From positions 1 through 23,759 of the forward strand of contig NZ_AYKS02000078.1 of the NCBI RefSeq assembly GCF_000496755.2: DNA of 23,759 nt. The letters run 5' to 3'. Positions 1-7,032 of the stretch are shown piece by piece. The notes under the pieces were generated by a model. It saw nothing but the letters and a program-made list of their open reading frames with translations. It was not told the DNA's origin and ran no database searches. The translations under genes were made by a program, and so were the position numbers. Each line of letters starts with the position of its first letter. The first letter of the stretch is position 1. The DNA is from Serratia sp. DD3. Its GTDB lineage: Bacteria > Pseudomonadota > Gammaproteobacteria > Enterobacterales > Enterobacteriaceae.

Positions 1-325
1 GGGAATGGGTCAGGTTCGGATCAAAAATCCGGCAAGACGCGATCGATTATTTCTGTTCAGTGCGCTGGCGATAGTCCTGTTGACGCTGCTGGGCAAGGCA
101 GGAGACAGCGCGGGTCTGGAGCGAACGATCAAGGTCAATACCAGCAAAAGCCGAACATATTCATTTTTCCGACAAGGTGTTATCTACTATCAATTACTGC
201 CTAAAATGAAAGAAGCCTACGCGATATTGTTGATGGAGAAGTTTACTTATTACCTGAGGCAGCATCGGTTATATACCCGCACACTTGGCATTATTTGAGT
301 CTCTAAAAATGAGGGGATCTCTGAG
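1..325 (+). mobile_element. Right end of an IS4/IS10-type insertion sequence (partial)
   Basis: The window opens inside an insertion sequence. It carries the C-terminal part of a transposase, followed by a terminal sequence at about 309-325 that reads, on the opposite strand, CTCAGAGATCCCCTCAT. This matches the outer end of IS10 (CTGAGAGATCCCCTCAT) at 16 of 17 bases. The IS10 end is quoted from memory of the element. The left end lies outside the window, so completeness and the expected 9-base target duplication cannot be seen. The outer boundary is set at 325 from the alignment and could shift by a base or two. Confidence 0.75.
2..298 (+). CDS. IS4-family transposase, C-terminal fragment
   Basis: The open frame runs from the window edge to a TGA at 296-298, so the N-terminus is missing because the window starts here. 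The visible ~99 residues resemble the C-terminal tail of IS4-family DDE transposases: a hydrophobic helix (FLFSALAIVLLTLLGKAG), then the stretch NTSKSRTYSFFRQG, then a last helix ending in LGII. The catalytic DDE residues lie upstream and are not visible. The stop is only ~10 bases from the IS terminal repeat. Nothing in the visible part shows a frameshift, but whether the whole gene is intact is unknown. An alternative internal start at 5 is less likely because the frame is open further left. Confidence 0.75.
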   Translation, partial: GMGQVRIKNPARRDRLFLFSALAIVLLTLLGKAGDSAGLERTIKVNTSKSRTYSFFRQGVIYYQLLPKMKEAYAILLMEKFTYYLRQHRLYTRTLGII

Positions 326-1547
326 CCCAAAAGGAGGTAAATTCGGCCCCAATCTGAACCAACAAGCCGTCAACGGTAACAAAGTATCTTGTGGGAAAAA
401 TCCGGGAACTTATAGTATCGGTGGAGGGCATCCCGGCGAAGTTATCCACGGTTGTCTTGCTGCCAGTACGTTATATAGCCGTTCAACTTGCCCATGTAAT
501 GCTTTTTTTATCCCTACCCATACGTGGGCAGTACATGGTCCATATCAGGGAGGTAAAGTCCAAGCTACCCCAGCAGCTAAAGTAGAGGAACCGGTACAAT
601 ACACACAGACAACAAAGAAACCTTCCTCATATCTCACTGGTGAAAAGCAGGATTCAGGATTTATACCGGATTACCCTGTACTACGTAATACACATGATCT
701 GCCAGACCAGAGAGTGCGAGATCTACTACGTGCAAACAATCACGATGTAATGTTATTGACGATGGAAGAAGCGTATGAAGTTCTTGCTGATTGGGGAACA
801 TATACAAAAGGGTGGACAGAGATCACTCAAAGTAAACCGGGTACGATAGCCGTAAACTATGGGACTAATATTAAAGATGTAGTAACTACGTCGAAGTTAA
901 TCGTTGACTTAGGCGGGTTTGGTATCAAAGCTACAATATATATCAATAGAAATGGTACTGAACTAATTAAACTAACTGGCTATCCAGGGATCAGGAAAGT
1001 ACTGAATGCACCTGTATTTGCTGCCAAAAACCCCAAGATTGTCGATTTAGGTATTGGTAAATATGGATTGTCAAATTTCATCATAGAAGGTGCAAGATTA
1101 ACGTTTTATGTTGCTGCGGCATTTAGAACACTTGATTTTATTCTTAATGATGAAACATCTCTCACTAAGTTCATCGGTAGTTTAGCTACTGATGTGGTAA
1201 AAATAGGCATATCTTCAGGGGCTGGATGGATTGGCGGCACTATCGCTACTGTATTCTTTGCATCAGCAGTAACACCAGTTGTTGTAGCAGTGACTGTTGG
1301 TTTTCTTGCTGTGGTAGGTTTGAATGAACTTGATGAAAAGTTTGGAATAACAAACAAACTTGTTGAACTAATAGAGAAGTCACAGCAGGATATTGTAGAA
1401 AAAACAAATGATTTAAAACAAGGGTTTATTGATATAGTTGCCCTTGAGATGGATAAAATGCTTAATAAAGGCGTGGAGTTCGCTCAATACGAAGTTAAGA
1501 AGTACATTAGGAATGCAATATCTGAGTTGTTTAGAGGACGTTTTTGA
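309..1547 (+). CDS. PAAR-like T6SS effector with C-terminal hydrophobic toxin domain; 5' end rebuilt by IS
   Basis: Predicted 412 residues from ATG 309 (a TTG at 285 would add 8). Residues ~4-75 look like a PAAR-like spike-tip domain: glycine-rich, with VSCGKNPG, GGGHPGE and STCPCNAFF, and repeated Cys/His. A linker follows (~80-130), then a charged region. Near the C-terminus is a long hydrophobic stretch (~301-338) of two adjoining helices of Gly/Ala/Val type, followed by an amphipathic tail. That layout is reminiscent of colicin-like pore-forming domains; this is inference, as I recognise no named toxin family. The gene is AT-rich compared with the loci to its right, which fits horizontal transfer. 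The first five to six codons lie inside the IS terminal repeat, so the native N-terminus was probably lost. The stop overlaps the next gene's ATG (TGATG), typical of effector-immunity coupling. Confidence 0.6.
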   Translation: MRGSLSPKGGKFGPNLNQQAVNGNKVSCGKNPGTYSIGGGHPGEVIHGCLAASTLYSRSTCPCNAFFIPTHTWAVHGPYQGGKVQATPAAKVEEPVQYTQTTKKPSSYLTGEKQDSGFIPDYPVLRNTHDLPDQRVRDLLRANNHDVMLLTMEEAYEVLADWGTYTKGWTEITQSKPGTIAVNYGTNIKDVVTTSKLIVDLGGFGIKATIYINRNGTELIKLTGYPGIRKVLNAPVFAAKNPKIVDLGIGKYGLSNFIIEGARLTFYVAAAFRTLDFILNDETSLTKFIGSLATDVVKIGISSGAGWIGGTIATVFFASAVTPVVVAVTVGFLAVVGLNELDEKFGITNKLVELIEKSQQDIVEKTNDLKQGFIDIVALEMDKMLNKGVEFAQYEVKKYIRNAISELFRGRF

Positions 1548-1987
1548 TGGAAAAAATAACATTTAAGATGCGTTTTTTCGCATTTTTTTTCATAGCATTT
1601 ATCCTTGCGCCATTATGTGCTTTTTTAGTATATATATTTTTTTATAATTTAAATACTTGGTCTGGAAATCCTGACGTTTTAGTTTTTTCTTCGGTCAGCA
1701 TTTCTGCTGGAGTCATTGCCCCATTATTTTTTATTGTTTTTATTATTATTTCCATACAACCTATATTAAAAGCTCGTAGAGCATCAGATACACTACAAGC
1801 GATTTGTTCTAAATTGATTTACCTGTTATTGCTCGTAGGTATATTGATAAATTTCGGATTCAAATATTACTATACAGAAAAGCTAACTGAACAGGGTTAT
1901 CTTCGATGCAAAGGTGTACCTAATAGTTCCATGCTCGGAATGGCTGCCAAGTATGCTAAATCAGAAAGTTTGTGCAATTTAAAATAG
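1547..1987 (+). CDS. Predicted inner-membrane immunity protein (DUF1240-like)
   Basis: This is a 146-residue membrane protein starting at ATG 1547, which shares its A with the stop of the effector gene; an in-frame TTG at 1544 is the alternative. Three hydrophobic helices are visible: ~9-31 (FFIAFILAPLCAFLVYIFF), ~45-70 (around VIAPLFFIVFIIISIQ) and ~86-105 (LIYLLLLVGILINFGF). A short polar tail follows with two cysteines, in GYLRCKGVPNSS and SESLCNLK. The GY-x2-C ... LC tail resembles the DUF1240 family of small Yersinia/Proteus membrane proteins, as I remember it. The position directly behind a PAAR effector with a hydrophobic C-terminus supports a role protecting the inner membrane from that toxin. 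The function is inferred, not proven. The gene is very AT-rich. Confidence 0.6.
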   Translation: MEKITFKMRFFAFFFIAFILAPLCAFLVYIFFYNLNTWSGNPDVLVFSSVSISAGVIAPLFFIVFIIISIQPILKARRASDTLQAICSKLIYLLLLVGILINFGFKYYYTEKLTEQGYLRCKGVPNSSMLGMAAKYAKSESLCNLK

Positions 1988-2074
1988 TAAGTGTAACTTC
2001 AATTTAGATGTGGGGAACGGCGACAGTCTAAACAAATTGCTCAAATAACGAGAGACGCGAACCACCGCTGATCA

Positions 2075-2125
2075 AACTGCGGGACTCCATTCACAGGGAA
2101 TGCCTATGTCTGAGGGCCCGCAGTT
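2075..2125. repeat. Inverted repeat between immunity gene and kdgF
   Basis: Perfect 9-base arms, AACTGCGGG (2075-2083) and CCCGCAGTT (2117-2125), flank 33 bases between the convergent 3' ends of the T6SS immunity gene and kdgF. It could act as a weak terminator, but no clear T-tract follows on either strand. Its role is not established. Confidence 0.4.
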
Positions 2126-2131
2126 ATCAGG

Positions 2132-2455
2132 TTATTTCAAAAAGTCTTCACGCTGAGGGGTAAAGGTATCCAGCAGCGTTCCCGCCTCCAGACAGACACA
2201 GCCATGTATCACATCAGGCTTTTTATACAGGGTGTCACCAGCGCCCACTTCTTGGGTCTCGCCATCAATGGTAAAGCTGAAACGCCCGGAAAGCACATAG
2301 GTCAACTGCTCGTGGGGATGACTGTGCAATGGACCTATCGCGCCCTGGCTGAAGTTGACCTCCACCGCCATCATGGTGCCACCATGGGCGAGGATACGCC
2401 GCGTAACGCCATTGCCTAAATCTTCCAGTGGACACTCATTTTTATAGATAAACAT
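2132..2455 (-). CDS. kdgF: KdgF, cupin uronate-linearising enzyme
   Basis: KdgF is a 107-residue single-domain cupin, the full usual length. It speeds conversion of 4,5-unsaturated galacturonate, released by oligogalacturonate lyases, to linear 5-keto-4-deoxyuronate (DKI) in the cytoplasm. The cupin metal-site cluster is visible as GPLHSHPHEQ (His44, His46, His48, Glu49) with a second histidine at ~84 (DVIHG). The ATG at 2455 has a good ribosome site (GAGGAAAAGTT before it). It lies 26 bases downstream of ogl on the same strand, so the two are almost certainly one operon; Ogl makes the substrate of KdgF. It would be controlled from the KdgR/CRP region upstream of ogl. Confidence 0.93.
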   Translation of the reverse strand: MFIYKNECPLEDLGNGVTRRILAHGGTMMAVEVNFSQGAIGPLHSHPHEQLTYVLSGRFSFTIDGETQEVGAGDTLYKKPDVIHGCVCLEAGTLLDTFTPQREDFLK

Positions 2456-2481
2456 AACTTTTCCTCATTACATGCGACAGA

Positions 2482-3648
2482 TCAGGCAAACAGATTTTCA
2501 GGTAGTTGCGCCAGATAGAGGGCAGGTTGACCTTCAAAATCTGAAGTGAATAGCACCTGCCGATTGTCCGGGGTAAAGGAAGGATGCGGGTGGGTTACTT
2601 GGCGGTCACCGTTGAGCACACGCCATGAGCTGTTATGGGCAGCCAGACGAGCCTGACGTTTCTGCTTGGCATCGAACACATAAAGCCAAGGATCGTTTTC
2701 AATGGTATAACCCTGCGCATCTTTGATATCGACCGGTGAGTCGGAACCGTCCCCGACCAACAGGCTACCGTCGTAGTTGCTCATCAGGTGTGAACAAGCA
2801 GGCATGGTCATCACAATTTCATCTTTACCGCTTTCAGGATCATAACGGCAGATATTGCGCTCTTGCTGGCCTTTTAAATAGGAGACGTACATCAGCGCTG
2901 AGCCATCGGGTACCCAGAATTCATGAGTGCAACTCTCCCCTTCAGCATGGTTCTTCACCTTGCGCATATTACTGCCATCTTCATTAATCAACCACATACG
3001 CGCATCAACCAGATCGTGTGGCCCTTCATGGCAGAAAGCGACACAATTATTGTGATAAGGGCGATAGATAGGATGGCCCAGCCAGAGGTTATCTTGATAG
3101 ATGACTCGAGACTCACCACTGTTGAGATCGACGCGTAGCAGGCGGCAGTGTGGTTTTTTGGTAAAGAAACTGTGGAAAATTTTCCAATCGGTCAGGGGTT
3201 GCCAATCTTTGCGTGAAATTTCAATCCCCACCAGGCTGGTACAATCGCTGTTCGCCACCCAGGTACCGTAGCCGACCCACTCTTCAGGCACTTGATAGAT
3301 GGTCTGCTCATCGCCGGTAGTCAACTCGACCCGGCGCAGCTGGCGTTCATTTTTTACGTAAAAGAGAAAACGGTCATCAGGTGATAAAAAACCACCAAAG
3401 GTATTATCGCCAGCCCCTTCGGTCAGTTGAACCGCTTGCTGCTTTTGCAGATCCAGCAGGTAATAGTTGCGATTACCGTCAAACTCACCGGCAAATAGCA
3501 GCTTGCTACCGTCATTGGTAAAGCATTTTTGGTAGAAATAATTGCGGTGGCACAACACATCGGGTGGAGTCAAACGGGTAATCTGCGCGCCGGTACCGGC
3601 ATCAGTTGAATGATGGAAATTGAAATTGAGAACTGAACCTTTAGCCAC
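2482..3648 (-). CDS. ogl: Oligogalacturonate lyase, PL22
   Basis: Ogl has 388 residues, the standard length of the family. It is a cytoplasmic polysaccharide lyase of family 22 that cleaves digalacturonate, its unsaturated form and short oligomers by beta-elimination. The protein is a beta-propeller; repeats such as SPDDRFLFYVKN and FTPDNRQVLFTSD are visible. By counting, the residues reported for Mn2+ binding and catalysis in the Y. enterocolitica enzyme are all present: His242 (THEFW), His287 (ACSHLM), Gln350 and His353 (RQVTHPHPSF). The start is GTG with a strong ribosome site (AGGGAGG) five bases upstream; it gives the expected MAKG N-terminus, and no ATG is available. It is the first gene of the ogl-kdgF operon and is transcribed divergently from the togT-like transporter. 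It carries no signal peptide. Confidence 0.96.
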   Translation of the reverse strand: MAKGSVLNFNFHHSTDAGTGAQITRLTPPDVLCHRNYFYQKCFTNDGSKLLFAGEFDGNRNYYLLDLQKQQAVQLTEGAGDNTFGGFLSPDDRFLFYVKNERQLRRVELTTGDEQTIYQVPEEWVGYGTWVANSDCTSLVGIEISRKDWQPLTDWKIFHSFFTKKPHCRLLRVDLNSGESRVIYQDNLWLGHPIYRPYHNNCVAFCHEGPHDLVDARMWLINEDGSNMRKVKNHAEGESCTHEFWVPDGSALMYVSYLKGQQERNICRYDPESGKDEIVMTMPACSHLMSNYDGSLLVGDGSDSPVDIKDAQGYTIENDPWLYVFDAKQKRQARLAAHNSSWRVLNGDRQVTHPHPSFTPDNRQVLFTSDFEGQPALYLAQLPENLFA

Positions 3649-3808
3649 AATGGCCTCCCTTAATCTTAGCGATAAACTGTTCAGTGAATACCTGCGCGGT
3701 TCAAGCTGTTGTCATGGGGCTGCGTGATTTGGCCTATGTGTAAGCTTTGTCTTGCTGCCGCCAGCCAACAACTCGAAATAGCATGGCGATATGAACAGTA
3801 ACTTAATT

Positions 3809-3827
3809 ATTAAAACATTATTTCATA
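3809..3827 (-). promoter_or_regulatory. KdgR box, ogl side
   Basis: ATTAAAACATTATTTCATA matches the KdgR consensus AATRAAAYNNYRTTTYATT at 17 of 19 positions. It would overlap the likely ogl start point, so KdgR bound here should block ogl-kdgF until KDG-type inducers release it. The match is seen in the sequence; binding is inferred. Confidence 0.7.
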
Positions 3828-3878
3828 AAATAAGAAAAAGGAAATCAAATTTACACCCAAGGCCAATCAAGTCGAGCA

Positions 3879-3904
3879 ATTTATGCGAGAGGTATCGCAT
3901 AAAT
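3879..3904. promoter_or_regulatory. Perfect palindrome with CRP-S geometry
   Basis: Ten-base perfect arms ATTTATGCGA and TCGCATAAAT are separated by six bases (gaggta). The core TGCGA-N6-TCGCA has exactly the spacing of a CRP site (TGTGA-N6-TCACA), but with the T-to-C change that marks CRP-S sites, which need the coactivator Sxy/TfoX. It is centred at 3891.5, about 71 bases upstream of the proposed ogl start, a usable activator position. It could also be a weak ordinary CRP site or the operator of another dimeric regulator. Confidence 0.6.
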
Positions 3905-4051
3905 CGTTTAGTGCTGTGCCGCCTCAGTGCGGGATGACTGCACTTCACCAAGCCTAGCGAACCGTCATGACATACCGTTCAATCACACTAGGGCCTTGTC
4001 GCCAAATCCACCCGTATAGGTGCTGAGTGACAAATCGATAACTGATATTTT

Positions 4052-4067
4052 TGTGATTTATATCATA
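4052..4067 (+). promoter_or_regulatory. CRP site, togT side
   Basis: TGTGATTTATATCATA has the CRP form TGTGA-N6-TCAYA, with nine of ten core bases matching. Its centre (4059.5) lies 41.5 bases before the start predicted from the -10 at 4089-4094, the class II CRP-activated arrangement. Confidence 0.7.
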
Positions 4068-4088
4068 TCAATCTCACCTGCCAAAATG

Positions 4089-4128
4089 TATAAACTGCGT
4101 TCCTTTAAAAATGAAACAGTGGTTTATT
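4089..4128 (+). promoter_or_regulatory. togT -10 element and KdgR box
   Basis: A -10 hexamer TATAAA lies at 4089-4094, giving a start near 4101. A KdgR box, AATGAAACAGTGGTTTATT, lies at 4110-4128 and matches the 19-base consensus at 18 positions. The box sits about +10 to +28, where a bound repressor would block the transcribing polymerase. Together with the CRP site upstream this is a standard induction-plus-catabolite-control promoter. Confidence 0.75.
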
Positions 4129-4148
4129 TTTGTTTAAGAGAAGAGTAG

Positions 4149-5726
4149 ATGAAAACAAGTAGTCGCATTCCCTCGGGAAAGGAGCATAGCGTCACATTTG
4201 GGCATCAATTGGCTTATGGTGGGGGGAACCTGCTAGGCAGTGGCGCGTTGGCAATCAGTGGCGCCTGGTTGCTCTATTTTTATACTACTTTCTGTGGTTT
4301 GACGCTGTTGGAAGCGTCATTCATCTTCTCTGTTGCCAGTGTTATTGATGCTATCAGTAACCCGGTGATGGGCTATCTGACGGATAATTTTGGTCAGACC
4401 TGGCTTGGAAGGCGTTTTGGACGGCGGCGTTTCTTTGTGCTGATTGGTGCGCCATTGATGCTGTTTTATCCGCTGCTGTGGATAGAGGGCTTTGGTTTTT
4501 GGTACTACCTCTCCACCTATGTGATTTTCGAACTGATTTATACCTCAGTGATGGTGCCTTACGAGACCTTGGCCACCGAAATGACCGATGACTTTGCCGT
4601 GCGTTCCAAACTGACAGGTTATAAGGCGATTTTTGGCAAGATGGCCAACTTCCTGGCGGCATTTATTCCTGGGCAATTTATTTTGATCTACGGTAAAGAG
4701 TCGGCCACACCGTTCCTCTATACCGGTATTACTTATGGTGTGATCCTGTTTTTTGCTATCGGGACGCTTTATCTGTTCTCGTGGGAGCGCAAAACTGAAA
4801 TCGTGGCCTCGATACAGCAGAAGAAAAAGTCACTGCTAGAAACACTGGTCAATCTGGCGCGTGATATGCAATCCACTTTCTACCTGCGTGTGTTCCGCAA
4901 ACATCTGGGAATGTATTTGTGTGGCTTTGGTGCTGAGTGGTTGTTTGCGTCGATATTTACTTATTTCGTGATCTTTGTCTTACAGTATGATCCAGCCATG
5001 CTGGCGGGTTTGAATAGCCTGAATGCCATACTGCAATTGGTTTCGACCGCTGTTTTCATTGGCATTTGTGTGAAAAAGGGTTTCAGCAAACCTTACATAT
5101 GGGCACTGGGTATCGTTATCTTTGCCGTTTGTTGTTACTCATTGCTGCATTTCTTCCATCTGCCAGTTTATATCGCAACCATCGCAATTATCGGTATTAC
5201 GGTGGTATTTGGCCTGGGTACTGGGGGGGTTTATTACATTCCCTGGACGGTGTACACCTTTCTGGCAGATGTGGATGAGGTCTTTACTGGTCGTCGTCGT
5301 GAAGGGATCTATGCTGGTGCCATGACCTTCTCCGGCAAAATCATGCGTTCCATTATTGTCTTCACCATGGGGGCTATCCTTAGCTACTACGGTTTTCAAT
5401 CGAAATCCCATACTCAACCCGAAACCGCGATTGCTGCTATTTCCTGGGTATTCTTTGCCGGTGTGATTGTATTGGCACTGATGGCGATGGTTTTCAGTAG
5501 CCAGATGGCGCTTAACCGCCAAACCCACCAAGTGGTGTTATATGAAGTTGCTCGAATCAAGGCGGGCGGCAAGATCAGCGATATTCAACCCGAGGTGCGT
5601 TTGGTGATCGAGAAATTGGTGGGGTTACCTTATGAGCAATGCTGGGGTAACAGCAAAATCTGCCAGAAGATGAAAATCACTCCTGAGGTTCCCACGACGT
5701 TAAGTCAATCATCCTCAACGGTCTGA
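4149..5726 (+). CDS. togT: GPH-family oligogalacturonide symporter (TogT-like)
   Basis: This 525-residue, twelve-helix inner-membrane transporter belongs to the glycoside-pentoside-hexuronide (MelB-like) family of the MFS. The first helix pair contains GHQLAYGGGNLLGSG. The family's helix 2-3 loop is visible at ~77-98 (LTDNF...GRRFGRRRFFVLIGAP), with the conserved Asp and Arg residues. A central cytoplasmic loop (~215-245) is followed by the second six helices, and a ~55-residue soluble C-terminal tail extends beyond the last helix. Its place opposite ogl, with its own KdgR box and CRP site, argues that it carries short oligogalacturonides or unsaturated digalacturonate, as TogT does in Dickeya. 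The exact substrate is inferred from context. The start at 4149 follows a purine-rich ribosome site (AAGAGAAGAG). Confidence 0.8.
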   Translation: MKTSSRIPSGKEHSVTFGHQLAYGGGNLLGSGALAISGAWLLYFYTTFCGLTLLEASFIFSVASVIDAISNPVMGYLTDNFGQTWLGRRFGRRRFFVLIGAPLMLFYPLLWIEGFGFWYYLSTYVIFELIYTSVMVPYETLATEMTDDFAVRSKLTGYKAIFGKMANFLAAFIPGQFILIYGKESATPFLYTGITYGVILFFAIGTLYLFSWERKTEIVASIQQKKKSLLETLVNLARDMQSTFYLRVFRKHLGMYLCGFGAEWLFASIFTYFVIFVLQYDPAMLAGLNSLNAILQLVSTAVFIGICVKKGFSKPYIWALGIVIFAVCCYSLLHFFHLPVYIATIAIIGITVVFGLGTGGVYYIPWTVYTFLADVDEVFTGRRREGIYAGAMTFSGKIMRSIIVFTMGAILSYYGFQSKSHTQPETAIAAISWVFFAGVIVLALMAMVFSSQMALNRQTHQVVLYEVARIKAGGKISDIQPEVRLVIEKLVGLPYEQCWGNSKICQKMKITPEVPTTLSQSSSTV

Positions 5727-5737
5727 TTAATCTAAAC

Positions 5738-5767
5738 CGGGGCCTCTCACGACATTAAGGGGTCCCG
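5738..5767 (+). terminator. Stem-loop after togT
   Basis: CGGGGCCTC (5738-5746) can pair with GGGGTCCCG (5759-5767) over nine positions, two of them G-T, with a 12-base loop. It lies 11 bases after the togT stop. No T-run follows, so termination may be partial. Confidence 0.4.
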
Positions 5768-6211
5768 ATAACAGGCTGAAAATATTAGGAAATAGTGAAA
5801 ACCAAACGGGTGCTATTTCTTCATTTGGCAATGTTGAGTTTTTATCATCGGTTGGCAGCGTTGTTTACTGCCTATTGGCATAAACCGCACTATATTTGTC
5901 ATCAATATTAAGCAAGAAAATCAATTTTATTTAAAATAAAACAACGTTTCATTTATTCTTGATTGCAATAAAGATACGCGCTAGACTTGGCATATCCTGA
6001 TGACAGCAAGGAGACATTGTTTTTCCTTGTGTAACTGCAAGTTGCAGACAGAAAACCATGTGCATCCAAGTGATCGGTAACTGGGGTAGGGCGTTATACC
6101 AAGTTATAGACCCATGCCGGTTCACTTGAAAATAACGGGTATAAACGGGATTGCAAAACGATCCTGACTTTTGATAAGGGCTGTAACGCCCTGAGTAATA
6201 AGGATAACAGC
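5768..6211 (+). promoter_or_regulatory. kduD upstream region and leader
   Basis: This non-coding stretch before kduD holds a perfect KdgR box (listed separately). A possible -10 TAAAAT at 5932-5937 would start transcription around 5944, leaving a leader of about 270 bases. A small hairpin (AGGGC 6177-6181, GCCCT 6188-6192) sits just before the kduD ribosome site (AAGGA at 6200-6204). I see no clear CRP site and no gene on either strand; the reverse-strand open frame here lacks recognisable protein features. Confidence 0.55.
5935..5953 (+). promoter_or_regulatory. Perfect KdgR box upstream of kduD
   Basis: AATAAAACAACGTTTCATT matches the KdgR consensus AATRAAAYNNYRTTTYATT at all 19 positions, the best match in the window. 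It is 259 bases upstream of the kduD start and overlaps the proposed transcription start, consistent with repression of kduD and the isomerase gene. Confidence 0.85.
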
Positions 6212-6973
6212 ATGATTCTCGACAATTTTTCATTACAAGGTAAAGTAGCGATTGTGACCGGTTGTGACACCGGCTTGGGTCAGGGCATGGCGATTGGGTT
6301 GGCGCAAGCTGGCTGTGATATCGTCGGTATCAATGTGGTCGAACCCGAAGAAACCATCACTAAAGTGACTGAGTTGGGGCGCCGTTTTTTAAGCTTGAAA
6401 GCCGACCTGAGCAAGCTGGAAGTGTTACCTGAGTTGCTGGAAAAAGCGGTGGCTGAGTTTGGCCATGTTGATATTCTGGTTAATAACGCCGGGATTATTC
6501 GCCGCCAGGACGCAATCGCCTTCACTGAGAAAGATTGGGATGATGTGATGAACCTGAACATCAAAACTGTTTTCTTTATGTCTCAGGCTGTGGCTCGTCA
6601 ATTTATTGCTCAAGGCACTGGCGGCAAGATTATCAATATTGCTTCCATGCTCTCTTATCAAGGCGGCATCCGGGTGCCTTCTTATACGGCATCAAAGAGC
6701 GCCGTGATGGGCGTAACCCGTTTGTTGGCCAACGAGTGGGCCAGCCATGGTATCAACGTTAACGCATTGGCCCCAGGCTATATGGCGACCAACAATACGC
6801 GTCAGTTACGTGATGACCAAGCACGCAGCGAAGCGATTCTTGAGCGTATACCAGCAGGTCGCTGGGGATTACCGCAAGATCTGATGGGCCCAGTGGTATT
6901 CTTGGCTTCATCGGCTTCAGATTACATTAATGGTTATACCATTGCCGTAGATGGCGGCTGGTTGGCTCGCTAA
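6212..6973 (+). CDS. kduD: KduD, 2-dehydro-3-deoxy-D-gluconate 5-dehydrogenase
   Basis: KduD is a 253-residue short-chain dehydrogenase/reductase, the standard length. It reduces 2,5-diketo-3-deoxygluconate (DKII) to 2-keto-3-deoxygluconate (KDG) with NAD(P)H in the cytoplasm. Visible motifs are the nucleotide-binding TGCDTGLGQG at 16-25, NNAG at 91-94, the catalytic Ser145 (NIASMLS), Tyr158 and Lys162 (SYTASK), and the C-terminal IAVDGGWLAR. The sequence GIRVPSYTASKSAVMGVTR is typical of KduD rather than general SDRs. The ATG at 6212 has AAGGA seven bases upstream. The next gene, 59 bases on, encodes an RpiB-family protein likely to supply its substrate. A perfect KdgR box lies upstream. Confidence 0.93.
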   Translation: MILDNFSLQGKVAIVTGCDTGLGQGMAIGLAQAGCDIVGINVVEPEETITKVTELGRRFLSLKADLSKLEVLPELLEKAVAEFGHVDILVNNAGIIRRQDAIAFTEKDWDDVMNLNIKTVFFMSQAVARQFIAQGTGGKIINIASMLSYQGGIRVPSYTASKSAVMGVTRLLANEWASHGINVNALAPGYMATNNTRQLRDDQARSEAILERIPAGRWGLPQDLMGPVVFLASSASDYINGYTIAVDGGWLAR

Positions 6974-7032
6974 GCTTGAGTCAAGTTTGGCATAAAAAAT
7001 AACTGTTTGATTTTACTGATTGAGAGGAAAAT

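Larger units (their letters stand above)
3649..4148. promoter_or_regulatory. Divergent control region between ogl-kdgF and togT
   Basis: This 500-base non-coding stretch contains no convincing gene. It holds the signals for both operons: a KdgR box and a CRP-S-like palindrome on the ogl side, and a CRP site, a -10 and a second KdgR box on the togT side, each listed separately. For ogl a possible promoter is TGTAAA (3850-3855, reverse strand) and TATTTT (3827-3832), giving a start near 3820. About 150 bases in the middle (3905-4048) show nothing I can assign. Confidence 0.7.

Noticed and set aside
391..585. A 64-codon ATG frame inside the PAAR gene
   Set aside because: It lies in another frame of the effector gene, has no good ribosome site and no recognisable protein features.
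5949..6233. A reverse-strand 94-codon frame in the kduD leader
   Set aside because: It covers the KdgR box and kduD start, is Cys/Tyr/His-rich without any family pattern, and has no ribosome site.
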